29,186 nucleotides of DNA, taken from contig CAZHJU010000033.1 in the NCBI GenBank assembly GCA_964533495.1, forward strand, positions 1 to 29,186, read 5' to 3'. The position numbers and the translations under genes are program-made. This stretch comes from Ga0077527 sp964533495. GTDB taxonomy: Bacteria; Pseudomonadota; Gammaproteobacteria; Burkholderiales; SG8-41. The notes under the pieces were generated by a model, which saw nothing but the letters and a program-made list of their open reading frames with translations, ran no database searches and was not told the DNA's origin. This document shows, piece after piece, positions 6,758-14,606 of the stretch (the first letter of the stretch is position 1; the number at the start of each line of letters is the position of its first letter).

Positions 6758-7618
6758 TCAGGGGGCAGCGATCAAATCCTTCATCCTGCCCAGGGCCTTC
6801 GCCTCGATCTGGCGGATACGCTCCGCCGACACGCCGAATTCCCCGGCGAGATCGTGCAGCGTGAGCGCTTCCTTCTCGGTCAGCCAGCGGGCCTCGATGA
6901 TGCGCCGGCTGCGCGCGTCGAGGCTGGCCAGCGCTTTTTCGAGGCCTTCGCCGCGCAGGCGGGCGGTCTGTTCGGCTTCGAGCAAGGCGGCCGGTTCCGC
7001 ATTGTCCGCGGCGAGGTAGGCAATCGGCGCATACTGTTCGCGCTCGTCGTCGCCCGCCGGTTCCAGCGCCATGTCTTGGCCGCCGAGCCGGGTTTCCATC
7101 TCGACCACTTCCTCGGGCTTGACGCCGAGTTTGCGCGCGATGTTCTTCACTTCGCCGGCACCCAGCGTGCCCAGCTCCTGCTTCATGCTGCGCAGGTTGA
7201 AAAACAGCTTGCGCTGGGCCTTGGTGGTGGCGATCTTGACCAGCCGCCAGTTGCGCAGCACGAACTCGTGGATTTCGGCGCGGATCCAGTGCATCGCGAA
7301 CGACACCAGGCGCACGCCGCGCTCCGGGTCGAAGCGTTTCACCGCCTTCATCAGGCCGATGTTGCCTTCCTGGATCAGGTCGGCCTGCGGCAGGCCGTAG
7401 CCGGCATAACCGCGGGCGATCGACACCACCAGGCGCAGGTGGGAGAGCACCAGCTGCCGCGCGGCTTCGAGGTCGTCGCTGTCGCGCAGGCGGCGCGCGT
7501 ATTCGGTTTCCTGTTCCGGTGTCAGCAGGGGGAACCGGTTCACCGTCTGGATATAGCTTTCCAGGCTGCCCGAAGCCGATGGCACGGGCAGTGCGATGGC
7601 GTTGGTCATGGCGTTCAT
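6758..7618 (-). CDS. rpoH: RNA polymerase heat-shock sigma factor RpoH (sigma-32)
   Basis: RpoH directs RNA polymerase to chaperone and protease promoters after heat shock. It has 286 residues, the usual length. Region 2 is seen as LRLVVSIARGYAGYGLPQADLIQEG and FAMHWIRAEI. The RpoH box QRKLFFNLR at 135-143, which separates sigma-32 from the housekeeping sigma factor, is exact. Region 4 ends with the helix-turn-helix EFGVSAERIRQIEAKALGRMK. The frame is open up to 7702, but GAGGAA lies 7 bases before the ATG at 7618, giving MNAMTNAIAL. The extra upstream codons would run through the CIRCE operator. It follows ftsX as in the conserved ftsYEX-rpoH order, with 107 bases of regulatory DNA between. 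Confidence 0.96.
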   Translation of the reverse strand: MNAMTNAIALPVPSASGSLESYIQTVNRFPLLTPEQETEYARRLRDSDDLEAARQLVLSHLRLVVSIARGYAGYGLPQADLIQEGNIGLMKAVKRFDPERGVRLVSFAMHWIRAEIHEFVLRNWRLVKIATTKAQRKLFFNLRSMKQELGTLGAGEVKNIARKLGVKPEEVVEMETRLGGQDMALEPAGDDEREQYAPIAYLAADNAEPAALLEAEQTARLRGEGLEKALASLDARSRRIIEARWLTEKEALTLHDLAGEFGVSAERIRQIEAKALGRMKDLIAAP

Positions 7619-7643
7619 GGTCATGTTCCTCATGGCTGAAAGT

Positions 7644-7670
7644 TTAGCACTCTCGTCATAAGAGTGCCAA
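7644..7670 (-). promoter_or_regulatory. CIRCE operator (HrcA binding site) upstream of rpoH
   Basis: The sequence reads, on the + strand, TTAGCACTC, nine bases, GAGTGCCAA. The CIRCE consensus is TTAGCACTC-N9-GAGTGCTAA, so only one base differs and the spacer length is exact. It ends 26 bases before the rpoH start codon. On the rpoH strand the outer arm contains TTGGCA and the inner arm runs into TAAACT, spaced 18 bases, so the operator may itself overlap a promoter. HrcA, the CIRCE repressor, is encoded outside this window. CIRCE sites before rpoH have been described in betaproteobacteria by comparative genomics. Confidence 0.9.
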
Positions 7671-7702
7671 CGATGCCCGGAGTTCCCACTGACGAATGTC
7701 AA

Positions 7703-7711
7703 ATTATATCA
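7703..7711 (-). promoter_or_regulatory. Candidate extended -10 promoter for rpoH
   Basis: On the rpoH strand the sequence is TGATATAAT, an exact TGnTATAAT extended -10 element in an AT-rich patch, with no good -35 hexamer 17 bases upstream (CTATAA). Transcription would start near 7696 and the CIRCE operator would lie just downstream in the leader. The patch begins at the ftsX stop codon. Confidence 0.5.
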
Positions 7712-7725
7712 ATAAAATCAAATAC

Positions 7726-8634
7726 TTATAGAGGATCATGGGCGCCGAGATGGCGTCTGACGGACAGCCAGGCACCGAACCAGCCCAGCGCGGCGGCAAA
7801 GAGCAGGGCCGCAGCACTGTCACCGCCGTTGAGGTGGTTCAGTTGCAGCGGGATGCCATAAAGCGCCGACAGGGGCTGCAGCCGGCCGTTGAACATCGCG
7901 AGGGCCGCCCAGATCATCAGCCATGCCGTGGCGCCGCCGGCAGCGCCGGTGATTGCCCCGAAATAGAGGAAGGGCCGGCGGATCCAGCCGTCGGTGGCGC
8001 CGATCAGCTTGGCGACCTCGATCTCGTCGCGCTGGGTCAGGATCTGCAGGCGGATGGTGTTGAAGGTCACCGCGACCAGCGCGAAGGCCAGCGCGGTCGC
8101 CAGCATCAGCACGGCATGGCGGCCGAGGGCGAGCAGGTTGTCGAGCCGCCGTGCCCAGTCGGAATCGACGTGCACTTCGGCGACTTTCGGCCATTGCCGG
8201 ATTTCCGCGCGCAGCGCCTCCAGCGTCGCGGCATCGGCGCCGGCGGCGGTCACGACCCAGGCATCGGGCAGCGGATTGCCGGGCAGGCCGGCGATGATGT
8301 CGGCGAGGCCGGTGCGCGATTTCAGCGTTTCCAGCGCTTCGGTGCGCGGCACGAAGCGGCTTGCGGTGATCCCGTCGCGGCCTTTCAGGCGGTCGCCGGC
8401 GGCGCGGGCGTCGGCGGCGGTGGCGTCCGTTGCCAGGAACACGCTGAGCTGCGGCTGTGGGGAATAATCGCGCGCCAGCCCCTGCAGGTTGGCGAGCACC
8501 ACGTAGAAGCCCAGCGGCAATGCCAGCGCGGTGCCGATCACCGCGATGTTGAACAGGCTGGCGAGCGGCGCGCGGATCAGGCGGGCGAGGGTGCCGGTGC
8601 AGGCGCGGCGGTGGGCGGACAGCCAGCTATTCAT
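7726..8634 (-). CDS. ftsX: Cell division protein FtsX
   Basis: FtsX is the membrane half of the FtsEX complex, which uses ATP hydrolysis in the cytoplasm to activate peptidoglycan hydrolases at the septum. The protein has 302 residues: a cytoplasmic N-terminus with RACTGTLARLIRAPLAS, TM1 at about 29-50, a periplasmic domain, then TM2 at about 173-195, TM3 at about 220-245 and TM4 at about 272-290. The segment QILTQRDEIEVAKLIGATDGWIRRPFLYFG is typical of the family. The frame is open to 8778, but the ATG at 8634 gives the standard N-terminus and overlaps the ftsE stop by 8 bases; the longer version would run deep into ftsE. Confidence 0.94.
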   Translation of the reverse strand: MNSWLSAHRRACTGTLARLIRAPLASLFNIAVIGTALALPLGFYVVLANLQGLARDYSPQPQLSVFLATDATAADARAAGDRLKGRDGITASRFVPRTEALETLKSRTGLADIIAGLPGNPLPDAWVVTAAGADAATLEALRAEIRQWPKVAEVHVDSDWARRLDNLLALGRHAVLMLATALAFALVAVTFNTIRLQILTQRDEIEVAKLIGATDGWIRRPFLYFGAITGAAGGATAWLMIWAALAMFNGRLQPLSALYGIPLQLNHLNGGDSAAALLFAAALGWFGAWLSVRRHLGAHDPL

Positions 8635-9289
8635 GATGGACCCTGCCGCCGCGGATTTCGACCAGCCGCGGCTGCAGGCGCGCCGCCAGCTGCATGTCGT
8701 GCGTGGCCAGCAGCACCGTGACGCCAACCTGGTGAAAATCGCGGAACAGCTCGCCGATGTCTGCGGCGTAACCGGCATCGAGGTTGCCGGTGGGCTCGTC
8801 GGCGAGCAGGATCGACGGGCGATGCACGATCGCGCGCGCGATGCACAGCCGCTGCTGCTCGCCGCCGGAAAGCGTGATCGGGCGCGCCTTTTCCTTGTGC
8901 AGCAGGCCGACCTTGTCGAGCGCGGCGCGCGCGCGGCGCGCGCCTTCGCGGCGGTCGAAGCCGGTGATTTCCAGCGGCAGCATTACGTTGTCGAACACGT
9001 TGCGGTCGAACAGCAGCTTGTGGTCCTGGAACACCAGGCCGAAGTGGCGTCGCAGGAAGGGAATGCCCCGGGCGCGCAGCGCGCCGACGTTCTGGCCGTT
9101 GACGACGACCGAGCCCGCGGTCGGGCGCTCGATGGCGGCGATCAGCTTCAGCAGCGTGCTCTTGCCGGCGCCGGAATGGCCGGTGATGAACACCATTTCG
9201 CCGGAATCGATGTCCAGGGAAACCCCGCTCAGGGCCTCGTTGCCGCCCGGATAACGCTTGCTGACGCTGCTGAGGGCGATGTGGCTCAC
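8627..9289 (-). CDS. ftsE: Cell division ATP-binding protein FtsE
   Basis: FtsE is the ABC-type ATPase partner of FtsX. It has 220 residues with Walker A GHSGAGKST at 37-45, Q-loop VFQDHKLL, signature LSGGEQQR at 140-147, Walker B ILLADEPTGNLD at 160-171 and the switch histidine in ATHDM. The start codon is GTG, overlapping the ftsY stop as GTGA, so the three genes ftsY-ftsE-ftsX are read as one coupled unit. Confidence 0.96.
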   Translation of the reverse strand: MSHIALSSVSKRYPGGNEALSGVSLDIDSGEMVFITGHSGAGKSTLLKLIAAIERPTAGSVVVNGQNVGALRARGIPFLRRHFGLVFQDHKLLFDRNVFDNVMLPLEITGFDRREGARRARAALDKVGLLHKEKARPITLSGGEQQRLCIARAIVHRPSILLADEPTGNLDAGYAADIGELFRDFHQVGVTVLLATHDMQLAARLQPRLVEIRGGRVHHE

Positions 9290-10251
9290 GCGTCGAGCAG
9301 CGCCGCGACGAAGTCTTCGGCGGCGAAGGGGCGCAGGTCTTCGATGCCCTCGCCGACGCCGATGAAACGCACCGGAATCGTCCTGCCCCCGGTGCGGCTG
9401 TGGGCGATGGCGGCAATCACGCCGCCCTTCGCAGTGCCGTCGAGCTTGGTCAGCGCGAGACCGGTGACGCCGATGGCGGCATCGAAGGCCGCCAGTTGGG
9501 CCAGCGCGTTCTGCCCGGTGTTCGCATCGAGCACCAGCAGCACCTCGTGCGGCGCCCCCGGCAGGGCCTTGTCGATGACGCGCTTGACCTTGCGGATTTC
9601 GTCCATCAGGTGCAGCTGGGTGGGCAGCCGGCCCGCCGTATCGGCCAGCACGATGTCGGTGCCGCGCGCCTTCGCGGCGTTGACCGCGTCGAAAATCACC
9701 GCCGCGGCGTCGCCCGAGGCCTGGGCGATCACCGCGACGTTGTTGCGTTCGCCCCAGGCCGCGAGCTGTTCGCGGGCGGCGGCGCGGAACGTGTCGCCGG
9801 CGGCGAGCAGCACCGATTTGCCCTGGGTTTGGAAATGATGCGCGAGCTTGCCGATGGAGGTGGTCTTGCCGGCGCCGTTGACGCCCGCGAGCATGATGAC
9901 GAAGGGGCGGTGGCCGGCGGTGTCCAGCGGCTGCGCCACGCCCTGCAGCAGTTCGAGCAGCGTTTCACGCAGGCCCGAGCGCAGTTGCGCCGCCTCGGTA
10001 TAGCGCTCGCGGCGGGCGCGGGCGCGCAGGGACTCGAGCAGGTGCCCGGTCGCGGCGACGCCGACGTCCGCGGTCAGCAGCGCGGTTTCCAGTTCCTCGT
10101 AGAACGCCTCGTCAAGCCTGCGGCCGGGGCTGAACAGGCTGCCCAGGCGCTCGCCGAGCCGGGCGCGGGTTTTGCCCAGCCCCTGCTGCAGCCGTCCGAG
10201 CCAGCCCGGGGCCGCGGCGGCCTTTTCGTCTTTTTTGCCGAAACCAAACAT
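9286..10251 (-). CDS. ftsY: Signal recognition particle receptor FtsY
   Basis: FtsY docks SRP-ribosome complexes at the inner membrane for co-translational insertion. It has 321 residues. The N-terminal A domain is short here (about 40 residues, MFGFGKKDEK...) compared with the long acidic one of E. coli. The N domain follows, and the GTPase motifs are GVNGAGKTT at 123-131, DTAGR at 204-208 and TKLDG at 268-272. The end IEDLRPFAAEDFVAALL is typical. The frame is open to 10578 but only low-complexity codons lie upstream; the ATG at 10251 gives the canonical MFGFGKK start. Confidence 0.96.
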   Translation of the reverse strand: MFGFGKKDEKAAAAPGWLGRLQQGLGKTRARLGERLGSLFSPGRRLDEAFYEELETALLTADVGVAATGHLLESLRARARRERYTEAAQLRSGLRETLLELLQGVAQPLDTAGHRPFVIMLAGVNGAGKTTSIGKLAHHFQTQGKSVLLAAGDTFRAAAREQLAAWGERNNVAVIAQASGDAAAVIFDAVNAAKARGTDIVLADTAGRLPTQLHLMDEIRKVKRVIDKALPGAPHEVLLVLDANTGQNALAQLAAFDAAIGVTGLALTKLDGTAKGGVIAAIAHSRTGGRTIPVRFIGVGEGIEDLRPFAAEDFVAALLDA

Positions 10252-10369
10252 GGATGAGGCGGTCTGACTCCGGCGGCGCGCGCAGCTTTTGCGCCGGAGA
10301 CGATGAATTGAATTGGTTACAATTCTAACAGGGGCCATCGGTCGACATGCCCCGTTTCGACAGGACATG
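10252..10369. promoter_or_regulatory. Divergent intergenic region ftsY / M16 peptidase
   Basis: This 118-base stretch must hold the promoters of both flanking units. It contains an 8-bp GC inverted repeat (10268-10275 with 10292-10299) on the ftsY side and an AT-rich inverted repeat GAATTG-N9-CAATTC at 10305-10325. TACAAT at 10318-10323 resembles a -10 for the + strand and TAGAAT on the - strand (10323-10328) resembles one for ftsY. Neither has a convincing -35, so exact promoters are not assigned. Confidence 0.4.
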
Positions 10370-11761
10370 ATGAATCCAGCCATCCGTTTTCTGCAGGCGG
10401 CGTTGACCGCCTGCCTGCTGCTGGCGGGCCATGCCGCCGCGGCCGCGCCGCAGGCCGTGGCCGAGCACGAACTCGCCAACGGCCTGCGCGTGATCGTCAA
10501 GCCCGACCGTCGCGCGCCGGTCGCCGTCACCATGGTCTGGTACCGCATCGGCAGCGTCGATGAGCAGAACGGAACCACCGGTGTCGCTCATGTGCTGGAA
10601 CACATGATGTTCAAGGGCACGAAGACCGTGCCGCCGGGCGAGTTCTCGAAACGGATTGCGGCCGCCGGCGGGCGCGACAATGCCTTCACCAGCCGCGATT
10701 ACACCGGGTATTTCCAGACGATGCACAAATCGGAACTGCCGCTCTCCTTCCGGCTGGAGGCCGACCGGATGGCGAACCTGGTGCTGTCGTCCGAGGAATT
10801 CGCGAAGGAAATCAAGGTCGTGATGGAGGAGCGGCGCTGGCGCACCGACGACCGGCCGCAATCCGTGCTCTACGAGCGGCTGATGGCCGCGGCCCTGACC
10901 GCCCACCCGTACCGCAATCCCGTGATCGGCTGGATGAGCGATCTGGAGAACCTCACCGTCGAAGACACGCGGACTTTCTACGAGCAGTGGTACGCGCCCA
11001 ACAACGCCATCGTGGTGGTGGTCGGCGATGTCGTTCCTGCCGAGGTGTTTGCGCTGGCCGAGCGCCATTTCGGCGGCATTGCGCGCAAGGCCCTGCCGCC
11101 GCGCAAGCCGCAGGACGAGCCGCCGCAACTGGGCATCCGGCACCTGACCGTGAAGGTGCCGGCGGAACTGCCGCAGGTGCTGATGGCCTACCGGGTGCCG
11201 AAGCTGCGGAATCCGGATGAAGACTGGGAGCCGTACGCGCTGGACATGCTCGAAAGCATCCTGAGCGGCAACGATGCCGCGCGCCTGCCGCAGACCCTGG
11301 TCAAGACCGGGCGCATGGCGGTGTCCGCCGGCGCGAGTTATGACGGCATCGGGCGCGGCCCGGGTTTCTTTTTCCTGAGCGGCACGCCGGTCGGCGGCCG
11401 CAGCGCCGGGGAAGTGGAGCAGGGCCTGCGCCGCGAGATAAGGCGCATCGTCGATGAGGGGGTCACCGCCGATGAACTCGGGCGTGCCAAGGCGCAGGCG
11501 ATCGCCTCGCAGGTTTACCAGCGCGACTCCATGTTTTTCCAAGCGCGGATGATTGGCTGGCTGGAGACGGTGGGCTTGCCGCACCGCGTGCCCGACCTGT
11601 TCGTGGAGAAGCTGCAGAACGTGACTTCCGAGCAGGTGCAGGCGGTGGCGCGGAAGTACCTGGTCGACGACCGGCTGACGGTCGCCTACCTGGATCCGCA
11701 GCCGCTGGAAGGCGGGGCGCGCAAGCCCGCGCCTCCCGCAGGAGCGCGTCATGGCGACTGA
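10370..11761 (+). CDS. Secreted M16 family zinc peptidase (catalytic member)
   Basis: The 463-residue protein has an N-terminal signal peptide (hydrophobic core about 8-25, AAAAA-rich cleavage area). The inverted zinc motif HVLEH is at 74-78 (GVAHVLEHMMFKGT), with the downstream glutamates of the third ligand region in KEIKVVMEERRWRTDD. These mark an active M16 (pitrilysin/processing-peptidase type) enzyme acting in the periplasm; the substrate is unknown. The frame extends to a TTG at 10313 and there is an ATG at 10367. I prefer the ATG at 10370, which stands 4 bases after AGGA. The start of the second M16 gene overlaps its end by 11 bases, and the two products probably form a heterodimer, as is known for M16B pairs. 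Confidence 0.92.
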   Translation: MNPAIRFLQAALTACLLLAGHAAAAAPQAVAEHELANGLRVIVKPDRRAPVAVTMVWYRIGSVDEQNGTTGVAHVLEHMMFKGTKTVPPGEFSKRIAAAGGRDNAFTSRDYTGYFQTMHKSELPLSFRLEADRMANLVLSSEEFAKEIKVVMEERRWRTDDRPQSVLYERLMAAALTAHPYRNPVIGWMSDLENLTVEDTRTFYEQWYAPNNAIVVVVGDVVPAEVFALAERHFGGIARKALPPRKPQDEPPQLGIRHLTVKVPAELPQVLMAYRVPKLRNPDEDWEPYALDMLESILSGNDAARLPQTLVKTGRMAVSAGASYDGIGRGPGFFFLSGTPVGGRSAGEVEQGLRREIRRIVDEGVTADELGRAKAQAIASQVYQRDSMFFQARMIGWLETVGLPHRVPDLFVEKLQNVTSEQVQAVARKYLVDDRLTVAYLDPQPLEGGARKPAPPAGARHGD

Positions 11762-13106
11762 GATGAGAACCGGCCTCGCGCGGATTGCCGCCGCCGCCCT
11801 GCTGTGCCTGGCGCAGCCGGCGTTCGCGATATTGCCGATCGAACAGTGGCAATCCCCCTCCGGCGCAAAGGTGCTGTTCGTCGCCAACCGCGATCTGCCG
11901 ATGCTCGACGTGTCCGTCGATTTTCCGGCGGGATCCGCCTACGATACCCGCGAGAAATCCGGCGCGGCCGCGATGACGCGCGGCCTGCTCCGCCTCGGCG
12001 CGGACGGCCTCGCCGAGGACGAGATCGCGCGGCGTTTTGCGGACGTCGGCGCGGTGCTCGGCGGGCGTTTCGATCCCGACCGCGCGGGCTTGCATCTGCG
12101 CACGCTGTCGGATCCCCGGCAGCGCGGCCCGGCTCTCGAGCTGTTCTCCCGGATATTGCGGGCGCCGGAGTTCCCGGCGGAAGTGCTCGAGCGCGAGAAG
12201 GTGCGCCAGATCGGCGCATTGAAGGAGGCCGACCTGAAGCCGGACACCCAGGTCGCGCGCCTGTTCTACCAGATGGTGTTCCGCGAGCATCCCTATGCCC
12301 TGCGCAGTTCGGGCGACGTGGCGACCGTCGGCCGGCTGACGCGCGGGGATCTGCAGGCCTTCTATCGCCGCCATTACGTGGCGGATCGCGCGGTCGTGGC
12401 GATCATGGGGGACGTTTCCCGGCAGCAGGCCGAAGCGATCGCCGAGCAGCTCACCGCCGGCCTGCCGCGCAGCGACGGGCAGGCGACGCTCCTGCCGCAG
12501 GTTGAATCCTTGTCGCAGGGCGTGACCCGCGTGGTCGCGCACCCGGCGACCCAGAGCCACATCCTGATCGGCGCTCCCGGCATACGCCGCGATGACCCGG
12601 ACTATTTCACGCTGTTCGTCGGCAACTACATTCTCGGCGGCGGCGGGTTCGTGTCGCGGATCACCGAGGAGGTGCGGCAGAAGCGCGGCCTGGCCTATTC
12701 CGCGTACAGTTATTTTTCGCCGCAGCAGGCAACCGGGCCTTTCATCATCGGCATGCAGACCCGGCGCGACCAGGCCGGGGAGGCGCTGTCGGTGCTGCGC
12801 GCCACGCTGCGCGAATACCTCGAAAAGGGCCCGACCGGGGAAGAGCTTCGCGCGGCGAAGCAGAACATCATCGGCGGCTTCCCGATGCGCATCGACAGCA
12901 ACCGCAAGATCCACGACTATCTCGGATTGATCGGTTTTTACGGCCTGCCGCTCGGTTATCTCGAGGATTTTGTCGGCAATATCGACAAGGTCACCGTCGA
13001 CGGCATCAGATCGGCCTTTGCCCGTCACGTCGATCCCGACCGCCTGGTCACCGTGGTGGTGGGGGCCGACAGCGACCGGACGGTCATGTCGCCGGCGGCG
13101 CGCTGA
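11751..13106 (+). CDS. Secreted M16 family protein lacking the zinc motif (non-catalytic partner)
   Basis: The 451-residue protein has a signal peptide ending near ALA-type residues (AQPAFA, 21-26) and the two-domain M16 fold. C-terminal family features include GAPGIRRDDPDYFTLFVGNYILGGGGFVSRITEEVRQKRGLAYS. At the place of HxxEH it has GAAAMTRGLLRLG (71-83): the three key residues His, Glu and His are replaced by A74, R77 and G78, so zinc cannot be bound. The ATG at 11751 has AGGAG six bases upstream. It is coupled to the catalytic gene and most likely completes a heterodimeric peptidase, like the regulatory subunits of mitochondrial processing peptidase. Confidence 0.92.
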   Translation: MATEMRTGLARIAAAALLCLAQPAFAILPIEQWQSPSGAKVLFVANRDLPMLDVSVDFPAGSAYDTREKSGAAAMTRGLLRLGADGLAEDEIARRFADVGAVLGGRFDPDRAGLHLRTLSDPRQRGPALELFSRILRAPEFPAEVLEREKVRQIGALKEADLKPDTQVARLFYQMVFREHPYALRSSGDVATVGRLTRGDLQAFYRRHYVADRAVVAIMGDVSRQQAEAIAEQLTAGLPRSDGQATLLPQVESLSQGVTRVVAHPATQSHILIGAPGIRRDDPDYFTLFVGNYILGGGGFVSRITEEVRQKRGLAYSAYSYFSPQQATGPFIIGMQTRRDQAGEALSVLRATLREYLEKGPTGEELRAAKQNIIGGFPMRIDSNRKIHDYLGLIGFYGLPLGYLEDFVGNIDKVTVDGIRSAFARHVDPDRLVTVVVGADSDRTVMSPAAR

Positions 13107-13114
13107 AGCGCGCC

Positions 13115-13672
13115 ATGGCCCGGAAAAGCGGCGAACTGCGCATCATCGGCGGCGCCTGGCGCAGCCGGAAGATCCGTTTTGCCGATCGTCCGGGCTTGCG
13201 GCCGACGCCCGACCGCGTCCGGGAAACGCTGTTCAACTGGCTGGGTCAGGATCTCTCGGGACGCGAATGCCTGGACCTGTTCGCCGGCAGCGGCGCGCTG
13301 GGTTTCGAGGCCGCGTCGCGCGGCGCCAGGCGCGTGCTGATGGTCGAACGGGACGCGAGCGCGCTGCGCGAGTTGCACGCCGGCAAGGCCCTGCTGCAGG
13401 CGGATGCGGTGGAAGTGCTGGGCGCCGATGCGCTAGAATTCCTGCAACATCATCCGGCGTCATATGACGTCGTTTTTCTGGATCCGCCGTTTGCCGCCGA
13501 CTGCTGGGCGCAGTTGCTGGAACTGCTGCCGCGATGCCTCAAGCCCGGCGCGCTGGTGTATTGTGAGCGCGCCGAGGCGCTGGATGCCCTGCCCGGCTGG
13601 AGCGTCGTCAGGGCCGGCCGCGCAGGCCAGGTCAGTTACCAACTGCTGAAAAGAGCGGAGCATGAACAATAA
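13115..13672 (+). CDS. rsmD: 16S rRNA (guanine(966)-N(2))-methyltransferase RsmD
   Basis: RsmD methylates G966 of 16S rRNA in the small subunit using S-adenosylmethionine. The protein has 185 residues. RIIGGAWRSRKI and RPTPDRVRETLFNWL form the characteristic N-terminus, the SAM-binding motif is DLFAGSGALGFEA at 54-66, and the catalytic motif is DPPF at 123-126. It begins 8 bases after the second M16 gene and overlaps coaD by 11 bases. Confidence 0.95.
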   Translation: MARKSGELRIIGGAWRSRKIRFADRPGLRPTPDRVRETLFNWLGQDLSGRECLDLFAGSGALGFEAASRGARRVLMVERDASALRELHAGKALLQADAVEVLGADALEFLQHHPASYDVVFLDPPFAADCWAQLLELLPRCLKPGALVYCERAEALDALPGWSVVRAGRAGQVSYQLLKRAEHEQ

Positions 13673-14156
13673 GGCGGTGTACCCCGGCACCTTCGATCCG
13701 ATGACCCTCGGCCACGAGGACCTGGTGCGCCGCGCCGCGCGCCTGTTCGGCCATGTCGTGCTGGCCGTGGCCGACAGCCGCACCAAGCGCCCGCTGTTCA
13801 CGCTCGCGGAACGCATCGACATCGCACGCGACACGCTGAAGGACGTCAAAAACGTGTCGGTCGAGGGGTTTTCCGGCCTGCTGATGGATTTCGTGCAGGA
13901 GCACAAGGCGCGGGTGGTGGTGCGCGGCGTGCGCGCGGTGTCCGATTTCGACTACGAGTTCCAGCTGGCCGGCATGAACCGCAAGCTGTATCCCGAGGTG
14001 GAAACCGTGTTCATGACCCCGGGCGAGGAATACATGTTCCTGTCGGCGACGCTGGTGCGCGAAATTTCGGTGATGGGCGGCGACGTGACGAAATTCGTGT
14101 CGCCGGCCATCGCCGCGCGCCTCAGGGCCAAAATCGAGGATCCCGGAAGCAGATGA
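13662..14156 (+). CDS. coaD: Phosphopantetheine adenylyltransferase
   Basis: CoaD transfers AMP from ATP to 4'-phosphopantetheine, the penultimate step of coenzyme A synthesis. The 164-residue length is normal. The nucleotidyltransferase motif is TFDPMTLGHEDL with TxGH at 15-18, and the second ATP motif is seen as FLSATLVREIS. RGVRAVSDFDYEFQLAGMNR is the conserved pantetheine-binding segment. The start overlaps the end of rsmD; the rsmD-coaD-ferredoxin order is common in betaproteobacteria. Confidence 0.97.
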   Translation: MNNKAVYPGTFDPMTLGHEDLVRRAARLFGHVVLAVADSRTKRPLFTLAERIDIARDTLKDVKNVSVEGFSGLLMDFVQEHKARVVVRGVRAVSDFDYEFQLAGMNRKLYPEVETVFMTPGEEYMFLSATLVREISVMGGDVTKFVSPAIAARLRAKIEDPGSR

Positions 14157-14169
14157 TGCGGAGCAAGAC

Positions 14170-14427
14170 ATGGCGCTGATGATCACCGACGAGTGCATCA
14201 ACTGCGACGTCTGCGAGCCGGAATGCCCGAACGAGGCGATTTCGGCGGGCGAGGAGATTTACGTCATCGACCCGGGCAAGTGCACCCAATGCGTCGGCCA
14301 TTTCGACGAGCCGCAGTGCCAGAAGGTATGCCCCGTCGACTGCATTCCGCTCGATCCGGACCGTTCCGAAACGCAGGAAGAACTGCAGCGCAAGTACGAA
14401 AGGCTCACGGCGCAGAAGGTCGCCTGA
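14170..14427 (+). CDS. YfhL-type 2[4Fe-4S] ferredoxin
   Basis: This is an 85-residue soluble ferredoxin. Cluster motif one is C9-x2-C12-x2-C15-x3-C19-P. Motif two has the long insertion seen in the YfhL/Alvin type: C38-x2-C41-x8-C50-x3-C54-P, with an extra C58. A C-terminal helix (ETQEELQRKYERL) extends past the clusters, as in Allochromatium-type ferredoxins. It is a small electron carrier; its partner cannot be told from the sequence. It ends the rsmD-coaD unit. Confidence 0.93.
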   Translation: MALMITDECINCDVCEPECPNEAISAGEEIYVIDPGKCTQCVGHFDEPQCQKVCPVDCIPLDPDRSETQEELQRKYERLTAQKVA

Positions 14428-14480
14428 GCGCCAGAGCTTGTTATGGGCCTGAAGATTCGTTGTGAATCAACGTGCCATTG

Positions 14481-14579
14481 CCCTCACCCTCACCTCTCTG
14501 CTGCGCTTCGGGTGTTTCCTTGTTCCGGAGTGAGGGGTTTAAGGCCCTTCTCCCTCCGGGAGAAGGGTGGGGATGAGGG
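14481..14579. repeat. Palindromic REP/MITE-like intergenic element
   Basis: This 99-base element begins CCCTCACCCTCACC and ends GGTGGGGATGAGGG. The ends are inverted repeats matching at 12 of 14 positions. Inside the right half is a perfect 10-bp hairpin with a 3-base loop (14545-14554 with 14558-14567). This composition (CCCTCAcccc plus CCCTTCTCCC/GGGAGAAGGG) is that of a widespread family of short non-coding repeats in proteobacterial genomes. No target-site duplication is obvious. It lies between the converging ferredoxin and mutM genes and may act as a transcription barrier. Confidence 0.65.
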
Positions 14580-14606
14580 AAGAGTTTCGCAAACTCATAA
14601 CCGCCT

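Noticed and set aside
7674..7702. TTGACA on the rpoH strand (7702-7697) as a -35 element
   Set aside because: At spacings of 16-18 bases the -10 position is CCGGGC, CGGGCA or GGGCAT, far from TATAAT. It also does not give a proper sigma-32 -10 (CCCCAT). The extended -10 just upstream is better.
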